From Pseudomonadota bacterium (GTDB lineage Bacteria; Pseudomonadota; Alphaproteobacteria; Caulobacterales; Caulobacteraceae), in NCBI GenBank assembly GCA_023409795.1, contig JAEYQX010000145.1:1-15152 (forward strand): DNA of 15,152 nt, written 5' to 3'. Every line of letters starts with the position of its first letter. The first letter of the stretch is position 1. This document shows, one piece after another, positions 7,484 to 14,584 of this stretch. Below the pieces are notes generated by a model. That model saw nothing but the letters and a program-made list of their open reading frames with translations. It made no database searches and was not told the DNA's origin. Position numbers and translations under genes: made by a program.

Positions 7484-7987
7484 ATGAACCGTGTCCGCCT
7501 CCGGCTGCGCAACCCTTTTTCGACGAACGTTGCCGGTCTGCATCAAATTAAGATACCGCAGATTTCCAAGGCGCGCCGCCGGGCCGGTTTCAGCCTGCTT
7601 GAGATCCTGGTCGTGCTGTCGATCATCGCCCTGGTGGCGGCGGTCGTGGGCCCCCGTCTCTATGCCCAGCTCGACAAGTCCAAGAGCCAGACGGCACGGC
7701 TGCAGATTCGGGCGCTCGAGGCGGCCCTGGAAACCATGCGCCTGGACATTGGACGCCTGCCCACCGACAGCGAGGGGCTGACCCTGCTGATGCAGGCCGA
7801 TGCCGCCCAGGTTCCGGGATGGTCGGGGCCCTACCTCGACAAGAGCCTGCCCAATGATCCCTGGGCGCGCCCCTATGTCTACAAGGCCCCGTCGGACGGC
7901 GAGGAAAACCGGCCCCGGGTCATCAGCTATGGGGCTGATGGTCAGGAAGGCGGCCAGGGCAGCAACGCCGATGTTTCATCGGACTGA
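7484..7987 (+). CDS. gspG: Major pseudopilin GspG
   Basis: A 167-residue precursor of the main pseudopilus subunit. The cleavage site is RAG|FSLLEILVV (G35|F36), followed by the conserved hydrophobic helix with Glu at mature position 5. The body matches GspG closely: an RLDIGRLPTDSEGL segment, WSGPYLDKSLPNDPW, and the C-terminal ISYGADGQEGGQGSNADV segment, where the calcium-binding loop of GspG lies. The 34 residues ahead of the cleavage Gly form an unusually long leader; GspG leaders are commonly 6-15 residues. I see no other ATG, GTG or TTG in frame between 7484 and the cleavage site, so the long leader appears real unless a rarer start codon is used. The gene overlaps gspH by 17 bases. Confidence 0.96.
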   Translation: MNRVRLRLRNPFSTNVAGLHQIKIPQISKARRRAGFSLLEILVVLSIIALVAAVVGPRLYAQLDKSKSQTARLQIRALEAALETMRLDIGRLPTDSEGLTLLMQADAAQVPGWSGPYLDKSLPNDPWARPYVYKAPSDGEENRPRVISYGADGQEGGQGSNADVSSD

Positions 7988-8435
7988 TCCAGGGCCAGCG
8001 TCCCGGGACGGCTTCAGCCTCATCGAGGTTCTGGTCGTCCTGGCGATCTTTGCCCTGGGCACGGCCCTGATCCTGCCGTCGATGTCGCGGGTCCTGGACC
8101 AGACCATGGCCCACGCGGTCTTCTTCGAGTTCCAGCGCCAGGTCTCTGATCTGCGCCGCGAGGCCAACCGCACGGGGCTGGATATCCTGGTGCAGGCCCC
8201 GGCCGAGGCGGCGACCGCCGAGGTGCCGGACAGCGCGCTGCGCCAGCTGCGCCTGCGCGAGCCGTGGACCTATAGCCTTGAGCCCGAACTGGATATCGAG
8301 GCGGGGGGGCGATGCTCTGCGGCCAGCGCCAATCTGATGAACCAGGGTCGCGTCGTCATGACCCTCAGGACCGATGACGGCAACTGCGGCTTTGTCCGCT
8401 ACCATCCGGACCCGGACAGTCCTGCGGCTGGCTGA
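7971..8435 (+). CDS. gspH: Minor pseudopilin GspH
   Basis: A 154-residue prepilin-like protein with a 14-residue leader and cleavage site SRDG|FSLIEVL (G14|F15), Glu at mature position 5, and a hydrophobic helix (15-38). I chose the ATG at 7971 because it gives a normal short leader; an open frame upstream lies inside gspG and looks non-coding. The position right after gspG and the size favour GspH, which sits between the GspG shaft and the I-J-K tip. Two cysteines (in GRCSAAS and DGNCGF) could form a disulfide in the periplasm. The start lies within the last 17 bases of gspG. The stop is five bases from the stop of convergent gspL. Confidence 0.85.
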   Translation: MFHRTDPGPASRDGFSLIEVLVVLAIFALGTALILPSMSRVLDQTMAHAVFFEFQRQVSDLRREANRTGLDILVQAPAEAATAEVPDSALRQLRLREPWTYSLEPELDIEAGGRCSAASANLMNQGRVVMTLRTDDGNCGFVRYHPDPDSPAAG

Positions 8436-8440
8436 CGACC

Positions 8441-9529
8441 TCAGTTTTCGGCGCTGAGGGGCGGGGCGGATTCCCGAACCTTCATCTCAAAGGTCAGGGT
8501 CTGGGCGTTGCGATCAGAGCGGGGCTGGATGTCGTAGAAGTATCCAGAGTTCTGCAGGTCCGAGACCACGTCCGAGATATTGTCCAGATAGGCATAGCTG
8601 ATCACGAAGCGCAGCTTCTCCGCCTCGGTCTCAAGCGCCGTCGGGCTGATCTCGTGATAGGCCAGGATGCCGATGGCCGCGCCGGCTGCACTTAGGGGGT
8701 TGGTCCGGTTCTCCAGGGCCTGGAACGCCAGCAGGGTCTTCTGGTCACCGTCCAGGTTCTGCAAGGTGGCCAGGCGGGGGGTGGCGGCGCGGATCTGGTC
8801 GGTCGCAACCTCGATCTGGGCGGTCTCGCGGTCGATGCGAGAAGCCTGCCCCAGAAGGAAGGCCGCCAGCCCCAGGCTCATCACCACGGCACCGGCTCCG
8901 GCCATCAGGGCCATCTTCTCGCGGCTCAGCTCCGCCGGGGCCATGACCTGCCGTGGATCGAAAACGGCGGGCAGGTCGACCGGGGCCGGCGGCTGCTCGG
9001 GAGCCGGGGCCAGGGACCGTTGCAGGCGCGTAAAGGTTGACCAGGCGGCGCTGTCGAACCGGTCCCGACGCCAGGCGGAAGCCATCAGGGCCTTGTTGCG
9101 CCACAGCTGGGCTTCGTAGCCGGGGGACAGCCGCACGATGCGCCAGGCCTCCTCGCTCTTGTGGACGACGGGCTGGGTCAGGGTCTCGGGGCACAGCTGG
9201 GGACGCTGGGCCACCAGGCCGGGGGGCATCAGGGCCTCAACCCGGTCCGCGTCCCACCACCAGATGGCATAGTCGTCGCCCGACCGGGACAGGGTCCAGC
9301 CCGAGCGGACAAAGGGGGCCGCGGCCTGGGCCTGCAAGGCTGCCGCCATGCGGCGCTTGGAACGGGGCAGGGCCGACGTCTGGAACAGGCTGAAGCTGCA
9401 CAGCTCGCGCGCCAGCAGCAGAACAGGGCGCTGCAGCAGCCGGCCCAGGGCCGTGCCCTCGTTGACCGTCTGGGTCGTGCCGTCAGCATTGAGACGCTTA
9501 ATACGGGGCGTAAGGAAGTCGAACCGCAT
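8441..9529 (-). CDS. gspL: Type II secretion inner-membrane protein GspL
   Basis: A 362-residue protein with a cytoplasmic N-terminal part (1-200), a single membrane segment (about 206-226), a coiled helix rich in Gln/Ala/Thr (227-260), and a C-terminal domain (about 280-352) with beta-alpha-beta character, as in the periplasmic ferredoxin-like domain of GspL. GspL docks the GspE ATPase and binds GspM. The N-terminal part is divergent, so the call relies on topology, size and its place after gspK. Its ATG lies inside the 3' end of gspK (32-base overlap, 9498-9529), so it is probably translated by coupling. A PilM/PilN-like assembly protein is the only close alternative. Confidence 0.82.
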   Translation of the reverse strand: MRFDFLTPRIKRLNADGTTQTVNEGTALGRLLQRPVLLLARELCSFSLFQTSALPRSKRRMAAALQAQAAAPFVRSGWTLSRSGDDYAIWWWDADRVEALMPPGLVAQRPQLCPETLTQPVVHKSEEAWRIVRLSPGYEAQLWRNKALMASAWRRDRFDSAAWSTFTRLQRSLAPAPEQPPAPVDLPAVFDPRQVMAPAELSREKMALMAGAGAVVMSLGLAAFLLGQASRIDRETAQIEVATDQIRAATPRLATLQNLDGDQKTLLAFQALENRTNPLSAAGAAIGILAYHEISPTALETEAEKLRFVISYAYLDNISDVVSDLQNSGYFYDIQPRSDRNAQTLTFEMKVRESAPPLSAEN

Positions 9530-10538
9530 CAGTCGTATCTGCCCTGGCTCGCCGTGGAGCCTCTAGTAATTGAGTCTGGTCGATCCATACCGGGCGCTCG
9601 GCGCGCTTCGGTGTCAGGGTCAGGCGTGTCCGGTAGGTCCAGCCCGACTGACCGTCGTGAAAGGCCAGGATCATGCTGCTTCCGGGCACATTGTAAAAGA
9701 GATCCTCGCCCCAGGGAAGGTTACGGCCCAGGACGGTGTCCACCATGGTCGGATTGAGCAGGGGGGATTGCTCGCGCGCCCGTATCAGCGCCTCGGCCTG
9801 CTCCTCGTCGAGGTCCAGCATGATCTTCATGGCATAGGGGCTGGCCGTGTTCAGGTTGAAGCGGCTCTGCAGTCCCTCGGACGTCAGCTGGGGCAGGGCA
9901 GCGGTCCAGGCCCGGCGATCCACGGCCTCGCGCAGGCCCAGGACGGACAGCAGCTCTGCAGGATGCTTCAGCGGCCGGTTGGCTATCGCGCCGGTGCCGT
10001 AGTCATCGGCCTCGGCCCCGTCGGGCTGCCGCAGGTCGTCCAGGTCCGTATAGTCGATCAGCCGGGCTTCCATGCCGCTGTGCTGGCTCGACGGGATCCG
10101 CAGGTCGGCCAGCAGGTTGCCCAGGCTGTGGCCACGCAGGAAGTTGAGGTTGACCAGCCCCGCCTGGTCCTGAATCCGCGCCATCATGGGCCCGTCGGGG
10201 TCCATCAGGTAGGGACGACCGTCCAGCCGGACCAGCTCGGTCAGCCGCCCGTCGCCTTCAGCCCCCTCTTCCAGGAGCGCATCGTCGACAAAGGGCGAGC
10301 CGTTGATCATGACACCATGGGACCGCAGGGGTTCGGTGGTCATCATATAGGCCAGGGTGGCCTCTGCCGTCAGGGCGCGCTGCAGGAAGCGGATACGGGC
10401 CCGCGCCGAGTTGGCCTCTGCCGTCAGGCTGGCCAGGGCCGTGATTGCCACAAGGAAAATGAGGGTCACGACGCCGGTGACCGCCAGGACGGCGGGCAGG
10501 GCAAAGCCACGCCGGGCGCGAGGGCGGTTACGAGGCAT
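9498..10538 (-). CDS. gspK: Minor pseudopilin GspK
   Basis: A 346-residue protein, the largest pseudopilin, which caps the pseudopilus tip. The leader ends ARRG|FALPAVLAV (G11|F12). Position 5 of the mature protein is not Glu, which is normal for GspK only. The globular part shows GspK signatures: IDYTDLDD followed by PDGAE (about 161-176) and FNLNTASP (227-234), at the start of the helical SAM-like domain. I chose the ATG at 10538 rather than an upstream TTG at 10562 because it gives a typical leader and a GGACA ribosome-site match. It overlaps gspJ by 11 bases and gspL by 32, forming a J-K-L unit. Confidence 0.95.
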   Translation of the reverse strand: MPRNRPRARRGFALPAVLAVTGVVTLIFLVAITALASLTAEANSARARIRFLQRALTAEATLAYMMTTEPLRSHGVMINGSPFVDDALLEEGAEGDGRLTELVRLDGRPYLMDPDGPMMARIQDQAGLVNLNFLRGHSLGNLLADLRIPSSQHSGMEARLIDYTDLDDLRQPDGAEADDYGTGAIANRPLKHPAELLSVLGLREAVDRRAWTAALPQLTSEGLQSRFNLNTASPYAMKIMLDLDEEQAEALIRAREQSPLLNPTMVDTVLGRNLPWGEDLFYNVPGSSMILAFHDGQSGWTYRTRLTLTPKRAERPVWIDQTQLLEAPRRARADTTDAVRLPYAPY

Positions 10539-11148
10539 CAGGTCTTGTCCAGCGGTCGGCAAAGCCTGATGTCACCCGTTCAATGACATCGGTGCGGGGC
10601 GCTGCGGCCAGTCGCACCCAGAGGATGTCTTCCGGCACGAACTGGTCGCGGCTCACCGCCTGGGTGGCCGCCTGATAGTCGCTGGTCCAGTTCGACCCGT
10701 CCGGCGAATAGCTGAAGCCGGGCTGCTCCCCCAGCTTCCAGGACATCAGCGGCACGCTGCGGCTTCCTGCGTGACAGATCAGGGCCTGGCCGCCGTCGAT
10801 CGGCTCGACGGCCAGGGACAGGCGGCCGGCCCAGCCCTGCGGCGCGCAGACCGTTGCCTGCTGCAGGACAACATGGCACTCCAGTCGCTCCGCCGTGCCC
10901 ACCAGGGGTTGAGCGGTCCCTTCCACGAACATGGCACCGGGACGCAGCTCCAGACTGCGGATCAGGACCCGCAGGTCATTGACCGCCACGTCCGTGTCGG
11001 CGGCGGCCATGGCGCGGCGGCCAAGGGCGAAGCCGGTGTCGCCGGCCTTGAGGCCGATCGAGAAGATGACGGCCAGCGCCATGCCCCCGATCGCCAGGAC
11101 GACCAGGGCCTCGATCAGGGAAAAGCCGGCGCGGCGTGTGATCTGCAT
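10528..11148 (-). CDS. gspJ: Minor pseudopilin GspJ
   Basis: A 206-residue protein with leader and cleavage site MQITRRAG|FSLIEALVVLAI (G8|F9), Glu at mature position 5, and a hydrophobic helix (9-30). The pattern after the helix (DLRVLIRSLELRP, then an F.EGTAQPL loop) and the place immediately before gspK both fit GspJ. GspJ forms the tip trimer with GspI and GspK. The ATG at 11148 is preferred: it gives the normal short leader and stands just behind a good promoter match. An in-frame extension to 11274 would add 42 residues of non-coding character and overlap the divergent hydrolase gene. Its TAA lies just after the gspK start. Confidence 0.88.
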   Translation of the reverse strand: MQITRRAGFSLIEALVVLAIGGMALAVIFSIGLKAGDTGFALGRRAMAAADTDVAVNDLRVLIRSLELRPGAMFVEGTAQPLVGTAERLECHVVLQQATVCAPQGWAGRLSLAVEPIDGGQALICHAGSRSVPLMSWKLGEQPGFSYSPDGSNWTSDYQAATQAVSRDQFVPEDILWVRLAAAPRTDVIERVTSGFADRWTRPDAS

Positions 11149-11158
11149 GACAGGGCTA

Positions 11159-11185
11159 GATAAAGCGTTGCCATCTTCCTGCCAA
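11159..11185 (-). promoter_or_regulatory. Candidate housekeeping promoter for gspJKL, nearly leaderless
   Basis: On the minus strand TTGGCAG (11185-11179), a 12-base spacer, then GCTTTATC (11166-11159). Against the Caulobacter housekeeping consensus TTGACGS, 10-14 bases, GCTANAWC, this matches 5 of 7 and 7 of 8 positions. Only ten bases separate the -10 element from the gspJ ATG at 11148, so transcription would begin within a few bases of the start codon and give a leaderless or near-leaderless message. No Shine-Dalgarno sequence is visible there. Inferred by eye. Confidence 0.5.
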
Positions 11186-11200
11186 TGCAAAGCCTCCAGC

Positions 11201-11226
11201 TTGGCGGTGCGGGGTGGCGCTGGTAT
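11201..11226 (+). promoter_or_regulatory. Weak candidate promoter for the cell-wall hydrolase gene
   Basis: TTGGCGG (11201-11207) matches the TTGACGS consensus at 6 of 7 positions and is followed after 11 bases by GCTGGTAT (11219-11226), a poor -10 match. An alternative reading is TTGGCG, 17 bases, TATGTC. Either would place the start of transcription about 20 bases ahead of the hydrolase ribosome site. It lies in the divergent region shared with gspJ. Confidence 0.3.
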
Positions 11227-11246
11227 GTCGGACCGGTAGATCTTTC

Positions 11247-11251
11247 GGAGG
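11247..11251 (+). promoter_or_regulatory. Strong Shine-Dalgarno site of the hydrolase gene
   Basis: GGAGG at 11247-11251 stands four bases before the ATG at 11256. It decides the start: the in-frame ATG at 11214 has no comparable site and would put 14 extra residues in front of the membrane anchor. Confidence 0.75.
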
Positions 11252-11255
11252 AAGG

Positions 11256-12125
11256 ATGCGGGGGGTCGCCTCACTGGTGGTGGCAGCGGTTCTGGGGGGC
11301 GTCGTCTGGGCGGGCCTCAGCTATCGCGCGTCTGAAGCCCGCGAGGACGCCGCCTTCGTCGCGGCCGAGGACCTCCAGCCGATCGGCCTGGTCCAGGCTC
11401 CCGTGGCGGTAGAGCCGACCGATGCCCAGCGCCGGGCCGCGCTGAACGAGCGGCTTCACACCATGCTGCGCGAGGGCAGGGGCGCGCGCCTGACCGATGC
11501 CCCGGTGCGGCGCGCCGCATCGCGTGAGCCCGCGGCCCGTTCCGGCCCGGTTCGCCGCGCCGGCTATACCCCGCCCAGCCTGGACCTGAAGACCGCGCCG
11601 CAGATTCCCGACAACGACCTGGATTGCCTGACCCAGGCCATCTACTACGAGGCGCGCAACGAGAGCGAGGCGGGCCAGGCGGCGGTGGCCGAGGTGGTGA
11701 TGAACCGCGTGCGTCACCCGGCCTATCCTGACCGCGTCTGCGCGGTGGTCTACCAGCGCAACAGCCGCACCTGCCAGTTCACCTTCACCTGCGACGGCTC
11801 CATTGGCCGCAGCGCCGTGCGCCCGGCCGCCTGGGCCCGCGCCCAGAGGATCGCCCGCGACGTGCTGGAAGGCCGCCACGCGGGCCAGCTCCCGGCCAAC
11901 TCGGTCAATTACCACGCCAACTATGTCAGCCCGTCCTGGGGACAGCGACTGGCCCGCGTGCGCCAGATCGGGGCCCACATCTTCTACGGTGCCCCCCTCA
12001 ACGGCGGCACCACCCCCGGTGCCAGCCAGGCCAGCGACACCGGCCCCGCCTTCGTCCGCAATGACGCCATCGAGCGGGCCTATGAGCGCCTGATGGGGCC
12101 ATCAAAAGACGCAGGCGAGACGTGA
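11256..12125 (+). CDS. Membrane-anchored SleB-type cell-wall hydrolase
   Basis: A 289-residue protein with an N-terminal membrane segment (about 3-22) acting as anchor or uncleaved signal, an Ala/Arg/Pro-rich linker to about 120, and a Hydrolase_2 (SleB-type) domain at about 121-245. Motifs seen: LDCLTQAIYYEARNE (122-136; Glu132 is the likely catalytic acid), VVMNRVRHPAYP, CQFTFTCDG (173-181), and YHANYVSPSWG (219-229). Four cysteines in the domain (124, 162, 173, 179) could pair in the periplasm. The family cleaves peptidoglycan glycan strands, best known from spore germination; in Gram-negative bacteria members probably remodel the wall. Its TGA overlaps the GTG start of rfbC (GTGA, 12122-12125). 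Wall opening for envelope assembly is an inference. Confidence 0.9.
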   Translation: MRGVASLVVAAVLGGVVWAGLSYRASEAREDAAFVAAEDLQPIGLVQAPVAVEPTDAQRRAALNERLHTMLREGRGARLTDAPVRRAASREPAARSGPVRRAGYTPPSLDLKTAPQIPDNDLDCLTQAIYYEARNESEAGQAAVAEVVMNRVRHPAYPDRVCAVVYQRNSRTCQFTFTCDGSIGRSAVRPAAWARAQRIARDVLEGRHAGQLPANSVNYHANYVSPSWGQRLARVRQIGAHIFYGAPLNGGTTPGASQASDTGPAFVRNDAIERAYERLMGPSKDAGET

Positions 12126-12697
12126 AGCCTATCGAAGTTCTGATTATCCGCTCGCGCCGGCATGGCGATGATCGTGGCTGGTTTCAGGAGACCTGGTCCA
12201 GGGCCCGTTTCGAGGGCCTGGGGATCGACTGCGCCTTTGTGCAGGACAACCACTCGCGCTCAGAGGCGGCCGGCGTCGTGCGCGGCCTGCATTTCCAGTC
12301 GCCGCCTCATGCCCAGGCCAAGCTGGTGCGCTGCGTGCGCGGTGCCATCCTGGACGTGATGGTGGACCTGCGCGTCGGTGCCCCGACCTATGGCCAGGCC
12401 TATCAGGTCGAACTGAGCGAGGAGACCGGCGACCAGGTTTTCGTGCCGCCCTGCTTTGCCCACGGCTTTGTCACCCTGCGGCCCGGCACCGAGGTGATCT
12501 ACAAGGTTTCGGCCCCCTATGCCCCGAACCATGAAGCGGGACTGGCCTGGGATGACCCGGCGCTCGGCATCGACTGGCCGGTCGACCCCGCCACCGCGCA
12601 ACTGAGTCCCCGGGACCGGCTCTGGCCCCGGCTGGCTGGCCTGGCCTCGCCGTTCAGCGGCACCGAACCCAGCCGCCTGCGCGTGGTGCAGGCATGA
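12122..12697 (+). CDS. rfbC: dTDP-4-dehydrorhamnose 3,5-epimerase RfbC (RmlC)
   Basis: A 191-residue cytoplasmic cupin enzyme, the third step from dTDP-glucose to dTDP-L-rhamnose. Seen: GDDRGWFQETW near the N-terminus, the active-site segment RGLHFQ (54-59; His57), QAKLVRCVRGAILDV (65-79), VPPCFAHGF (108-116), and a Tyr in SAPYAPNHE (Tyr133) followed by WDDP, where the family has its catalytic Tyr. Length is normal. It starts with GTG inside the hydrolase stop (GTGA), and its TGA overlaps the rfbB start (ATGA, 12694-12697). The partner genes rfbA and rfbD are not in the window. Confidence 0.96.
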   Translation: MKPIEVLIIRSRRHGDDRGWFQETWSRARFEGLGIDCAFVQDNHSRSEAAGVVRGLHFQSPPHAQAKLVRCVRGAILDVMVDLRVGAPTYGQAYQVELSEETGDQVFVPPCFAHGFVTLRPGTEVIYKVSAPYAPNHEAGLAWDDPALGIDWPVDPATAQLSPRDRLWPRLAGLASPFSGTEPSRLRVVQA

Positions 12698-13713
12698 GGG
12701 TCCTTCTGACGGGCGGTGCCGGGTTTATCGGCTCGGCCCTGGTCCGCGAACTGCTGGCCCAGGGGCACCAGGTCCATGTGCTGGACAAGCTGACCTATGC
12801 CGGGGTGCTGGCCTCGCTGACGCCCCTGATGGATCAGCCGGGCTTCAGCTTTGTCCAGGCCGATATCGTCGATGCCGACGTGGTTCGGGCCGCCTTCGAC
12901 AGCTTCCAGCCGCAGGCCGTGGCCCACCTGGCCGCCGAAACCCATGTCGATCGCTCAATCACCGGCCCGGCCGAGTTCATTCGCACCAATGTCATGGGCA
13001 CCCAGGTGATGCTGGACGCGGCCCTGGCCCACTACCGGGGGCTGGACCCGGCGGAACAGGCCGGGTTCCGCTTCCTGCACATCTCGACCGACGAGGTCTT
13101 CGGGGCGCTTGGGCCGGACGGGGTCTTTGACGAGACCAGCCCCTATGATCCGCGCTCGCCCTATGCGGCGTCCAAGGCGGCTTCGGACCACCTGGTGCGC
13201 GCCTGGGCCAATACCTATGGCCTGCCGACGGTGATCAGCAACTGCTCGAAAAACTACGGGCCGCGCCAGTTTCCTGAAAAGCTGATCCCGCACCTGATCC
13301 TGAACGCCCTGCACGACCGGCCCCTGCCCATCTATGGCGACGGGTCCAATGTCCGCGACTGGCTGCACGTGGAGGATCACGCCCGTGCCCTGGCCCTGAT
13401 GCTGGTCAAGGCCAGGCCCGGTGCCACCTATTGCGTGGGCGGCGGCACGGAGATGTCCAACCTGGATCTTGCCCGGCTGCTGTGCCGTCACCTGGACGAG
13501 CTGGCCCCGCGCGATGACGGCCAGCCGCACGCCGCGCGCATCCGCATGGTGGAGGATCGGCCCGGTCATGACTGGCGCTACGCCATCAGCGCGGCGCGCA
13601 TCAAGGCTGACCTGGGCTGGCAGCCCAGGGTCGACTTCAGCCAGGGCCTGGCAGCGACGGTGGCGTGGTATCTGGCCCATCGGGACTGGTGGCAGCCGCT
13701 TCTGACCCGCTAG
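12694..13713 (+). CDS. rfbB: dTDP-glucose 4,6-dehydratase RfbB (RmlB)
   Basis: A 339-residue NAD-dependent extended short-chain dehydrogenase that converts dTDP-glucose to the 4-keto-6-deoxy sugar. Seen: the nucleotide-binding TGGAGFIG (6-13), AAETHVDRS (80-88), the catalytic Thr-Asp-Glu in HISTDEVFG (132-134), the Tyr157-xxx-Lys161 pair in SPYAASKAASD, NYGPRQFPEKLIP (187-199), and GDGSNVRDWLHVEDHA. The family's C-terminal W...R pattern is intact. It is coupled to rfbC by ATGA. The last 77 bases overlap the convergent unknown gene. It may feed rhamnose or another 6-deoxy sugar into the polysaccharide exported by the neighbouring ABC transporter (inference). Confidence 0.97.
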   Translation: MRVLLTGGAGFIGSALVRELLAQGHQVHVLDKLTYAGVLASLTPLMDQPGFSFVQADIVDADVVRAAFDSFQPQAVAHLAAETHVDRSITGPAEFIRTNVMGTQVMLDAALAHYRGLDPAEQAGFRFLHISTDEVFGALGPDGVFDETSPYDPRSPYAASKAASDHLVRAWANTYGLPTVISNCSKNYGPRQFPEKLIPHLILNALHDRPLPIYGDGSNVRDWLHVEDHARALALMLVKARPGATYCVGGGTEMSNLDLARLLCRHLDELAPRDDGQPHAARIRMVEDRPGHDWRYAISAARIKADLGWQPRVDFSQGLAATVAWYLAHRDWWQPLLTR

Positions 13714-14560
13714 GGCCAGCCTGGTCGATGCGGCTGATGGCGATGTCGTGGATGACCAGGTCGCCGTCAAACACCCCTTCGCCCACCAGGAGGCGGATCT
13801 CGCACGGTGCCGGCGTCTGCCACAGCCAGTCCATCTCGATCTCATAGATGCCCGGCTTGTCGGGGCGGAACTCAAGCTGGCTGTATTCGGCCACGCCGCC
13901 CCAGTCGGCCCGATAGGCCTTGTCGCACAGGACGGCAGGGAAGCTGAGGCGGATCACGGCCTTCCAGTGGCCGGCCGGCATGGTGATATAGGGGCCATGG
14001 GCCAGGAAGCGCGGCTTGCCCGTGACGTCCACGGTCACCGCGCCCTTCTTGCTGACCTTGCGATGCGAATAGATGTCCAGGACGTCCGGCGACCAGTGCA
14101 GCCTGTCCTGGTCATAGATGGCCATGGCCTGCAGCAGGGCGCGGTTGCGGGCGCTCGAGGCCGACACCGCAAGCTCGGGGATATGAAGCGAAAAGTCCTC
14201 GAACAGCGCGACGGGGGCGCGGCGCACCTGTTCGGCGCCAAAGCGACGCTCGGCGGGCACGGCCATGGCCCGCCGGATCAGCTCGGAGGCCTTCATCACC
14301 AGGGGGTGGCGCTTCGGGTTGGCGTCCGGCCCGCTGAAGCCGTCGGGCAGGGGGCCTGCGTGGCTGAGCAGCACCGCCATGTCCTGGGGGCTGGCCCCGG
14401 CCTTGACCGCCAGGCTGGCGTCCTCGGTGATGACCAGGTCGGCACCCGCCATATCCTTGCCCGCCTGGGCCAGCTTCAGGCGCGCGCTCGCCGCCTGGGC
14501 CTGGATGGCAGACAGCCACAGGTCGCGGTCAGCGGACGGGGGAAGGATAAGCCAACGCAT
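13637..14560 (-). CDS. Protein of unknown function beside a polysaccharide ABC exporter
   Basis: A 307-residue protein I do not recognise. No signal peptide or membrane segment is visible. The first ~110 residues are Ala-rich and mixed helical/strand, starting MRWLILPPSA. The C-terminal half (about 157-278) alternates hydrophobic and polar residues with many aromatics (for example GPYITMPAGHWKAVIRLSF and GIYEIEMDWLWQTP), compatible with a jelly-roll or carbohydrate-binding beta-sandwich. The final ~30 residues are low-complexity Pro/Ser/Gly/Asp and lie partly over the rfbB end, so they are probably incidental. Its gene is 24 bases downstream of the ABC subunit on the same strand, so the two are likely co-transcribed. 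It may recognise or modify the exported glycan; that is inference only. No strong ribosome site is seen before the ATG. Confidence 0.8.
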   Translation of the reverse strand: MRWLILPPSADRDLWLSAIQAQAASARLKLAQAGKDMAGADLVITEDASLAVKAGASPQDMAVLLSHAGPLPDGFSGPDANPKRHPLVMKASELIRRAMAVPAERRFGAEQVRRAPVALFEDFSLHIPELAVSASSARNRALLQAMAIYDQDRLHWSPDVLDIYSHRKVSKKGAVTVDVTGKPRFLAHGPYITMPAGHWKAVIRLSFPAVLCDKAYRADWGGVAEYSQLEFRPDKPGIYEIEMDWLWQTPAPCEIRLLVGEGVFDGDLVIHDIAISRIDQAGPSGSEAAATSPDGPDTTPPSLPGPG

Positions 14561-14584
14561 GGATAGGGGGGCCCGGCAGGTTGA

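Noticed and set aside
7800..7970. Longer gspH starting inside gspG
   Set aside because: The extra residues are Arg/Pro-rich shadow sequence of gspG; the ATG at 7971 gives a normal prepilin leader.
8303..8309. Run of seven G in gspH as a phase-variation switch
   Set aside because: The run is short for slippage, the frame is intact, and such runs are expected by chance at this GC content.
10448..10538. Missing Glu5 in GspK as a defect
   Set aside because: GspK proteins are known to lack the Glu at mature position 5, in keeping with their place at the pseudopilus tip.
11149..11274. N-terminal extension of gspJ to 11274
   Set aside because: It would place 42 extra residues before a normal leader, run across a promoter match, and overlap the start of the divergent hydrolase gene.
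12955..13875. Minus-strand open frame opposite rfbB
   Set aside because: rfbB motifs on the plus strand are complete; the minus frame is low-complexity and has no homology that I can see.
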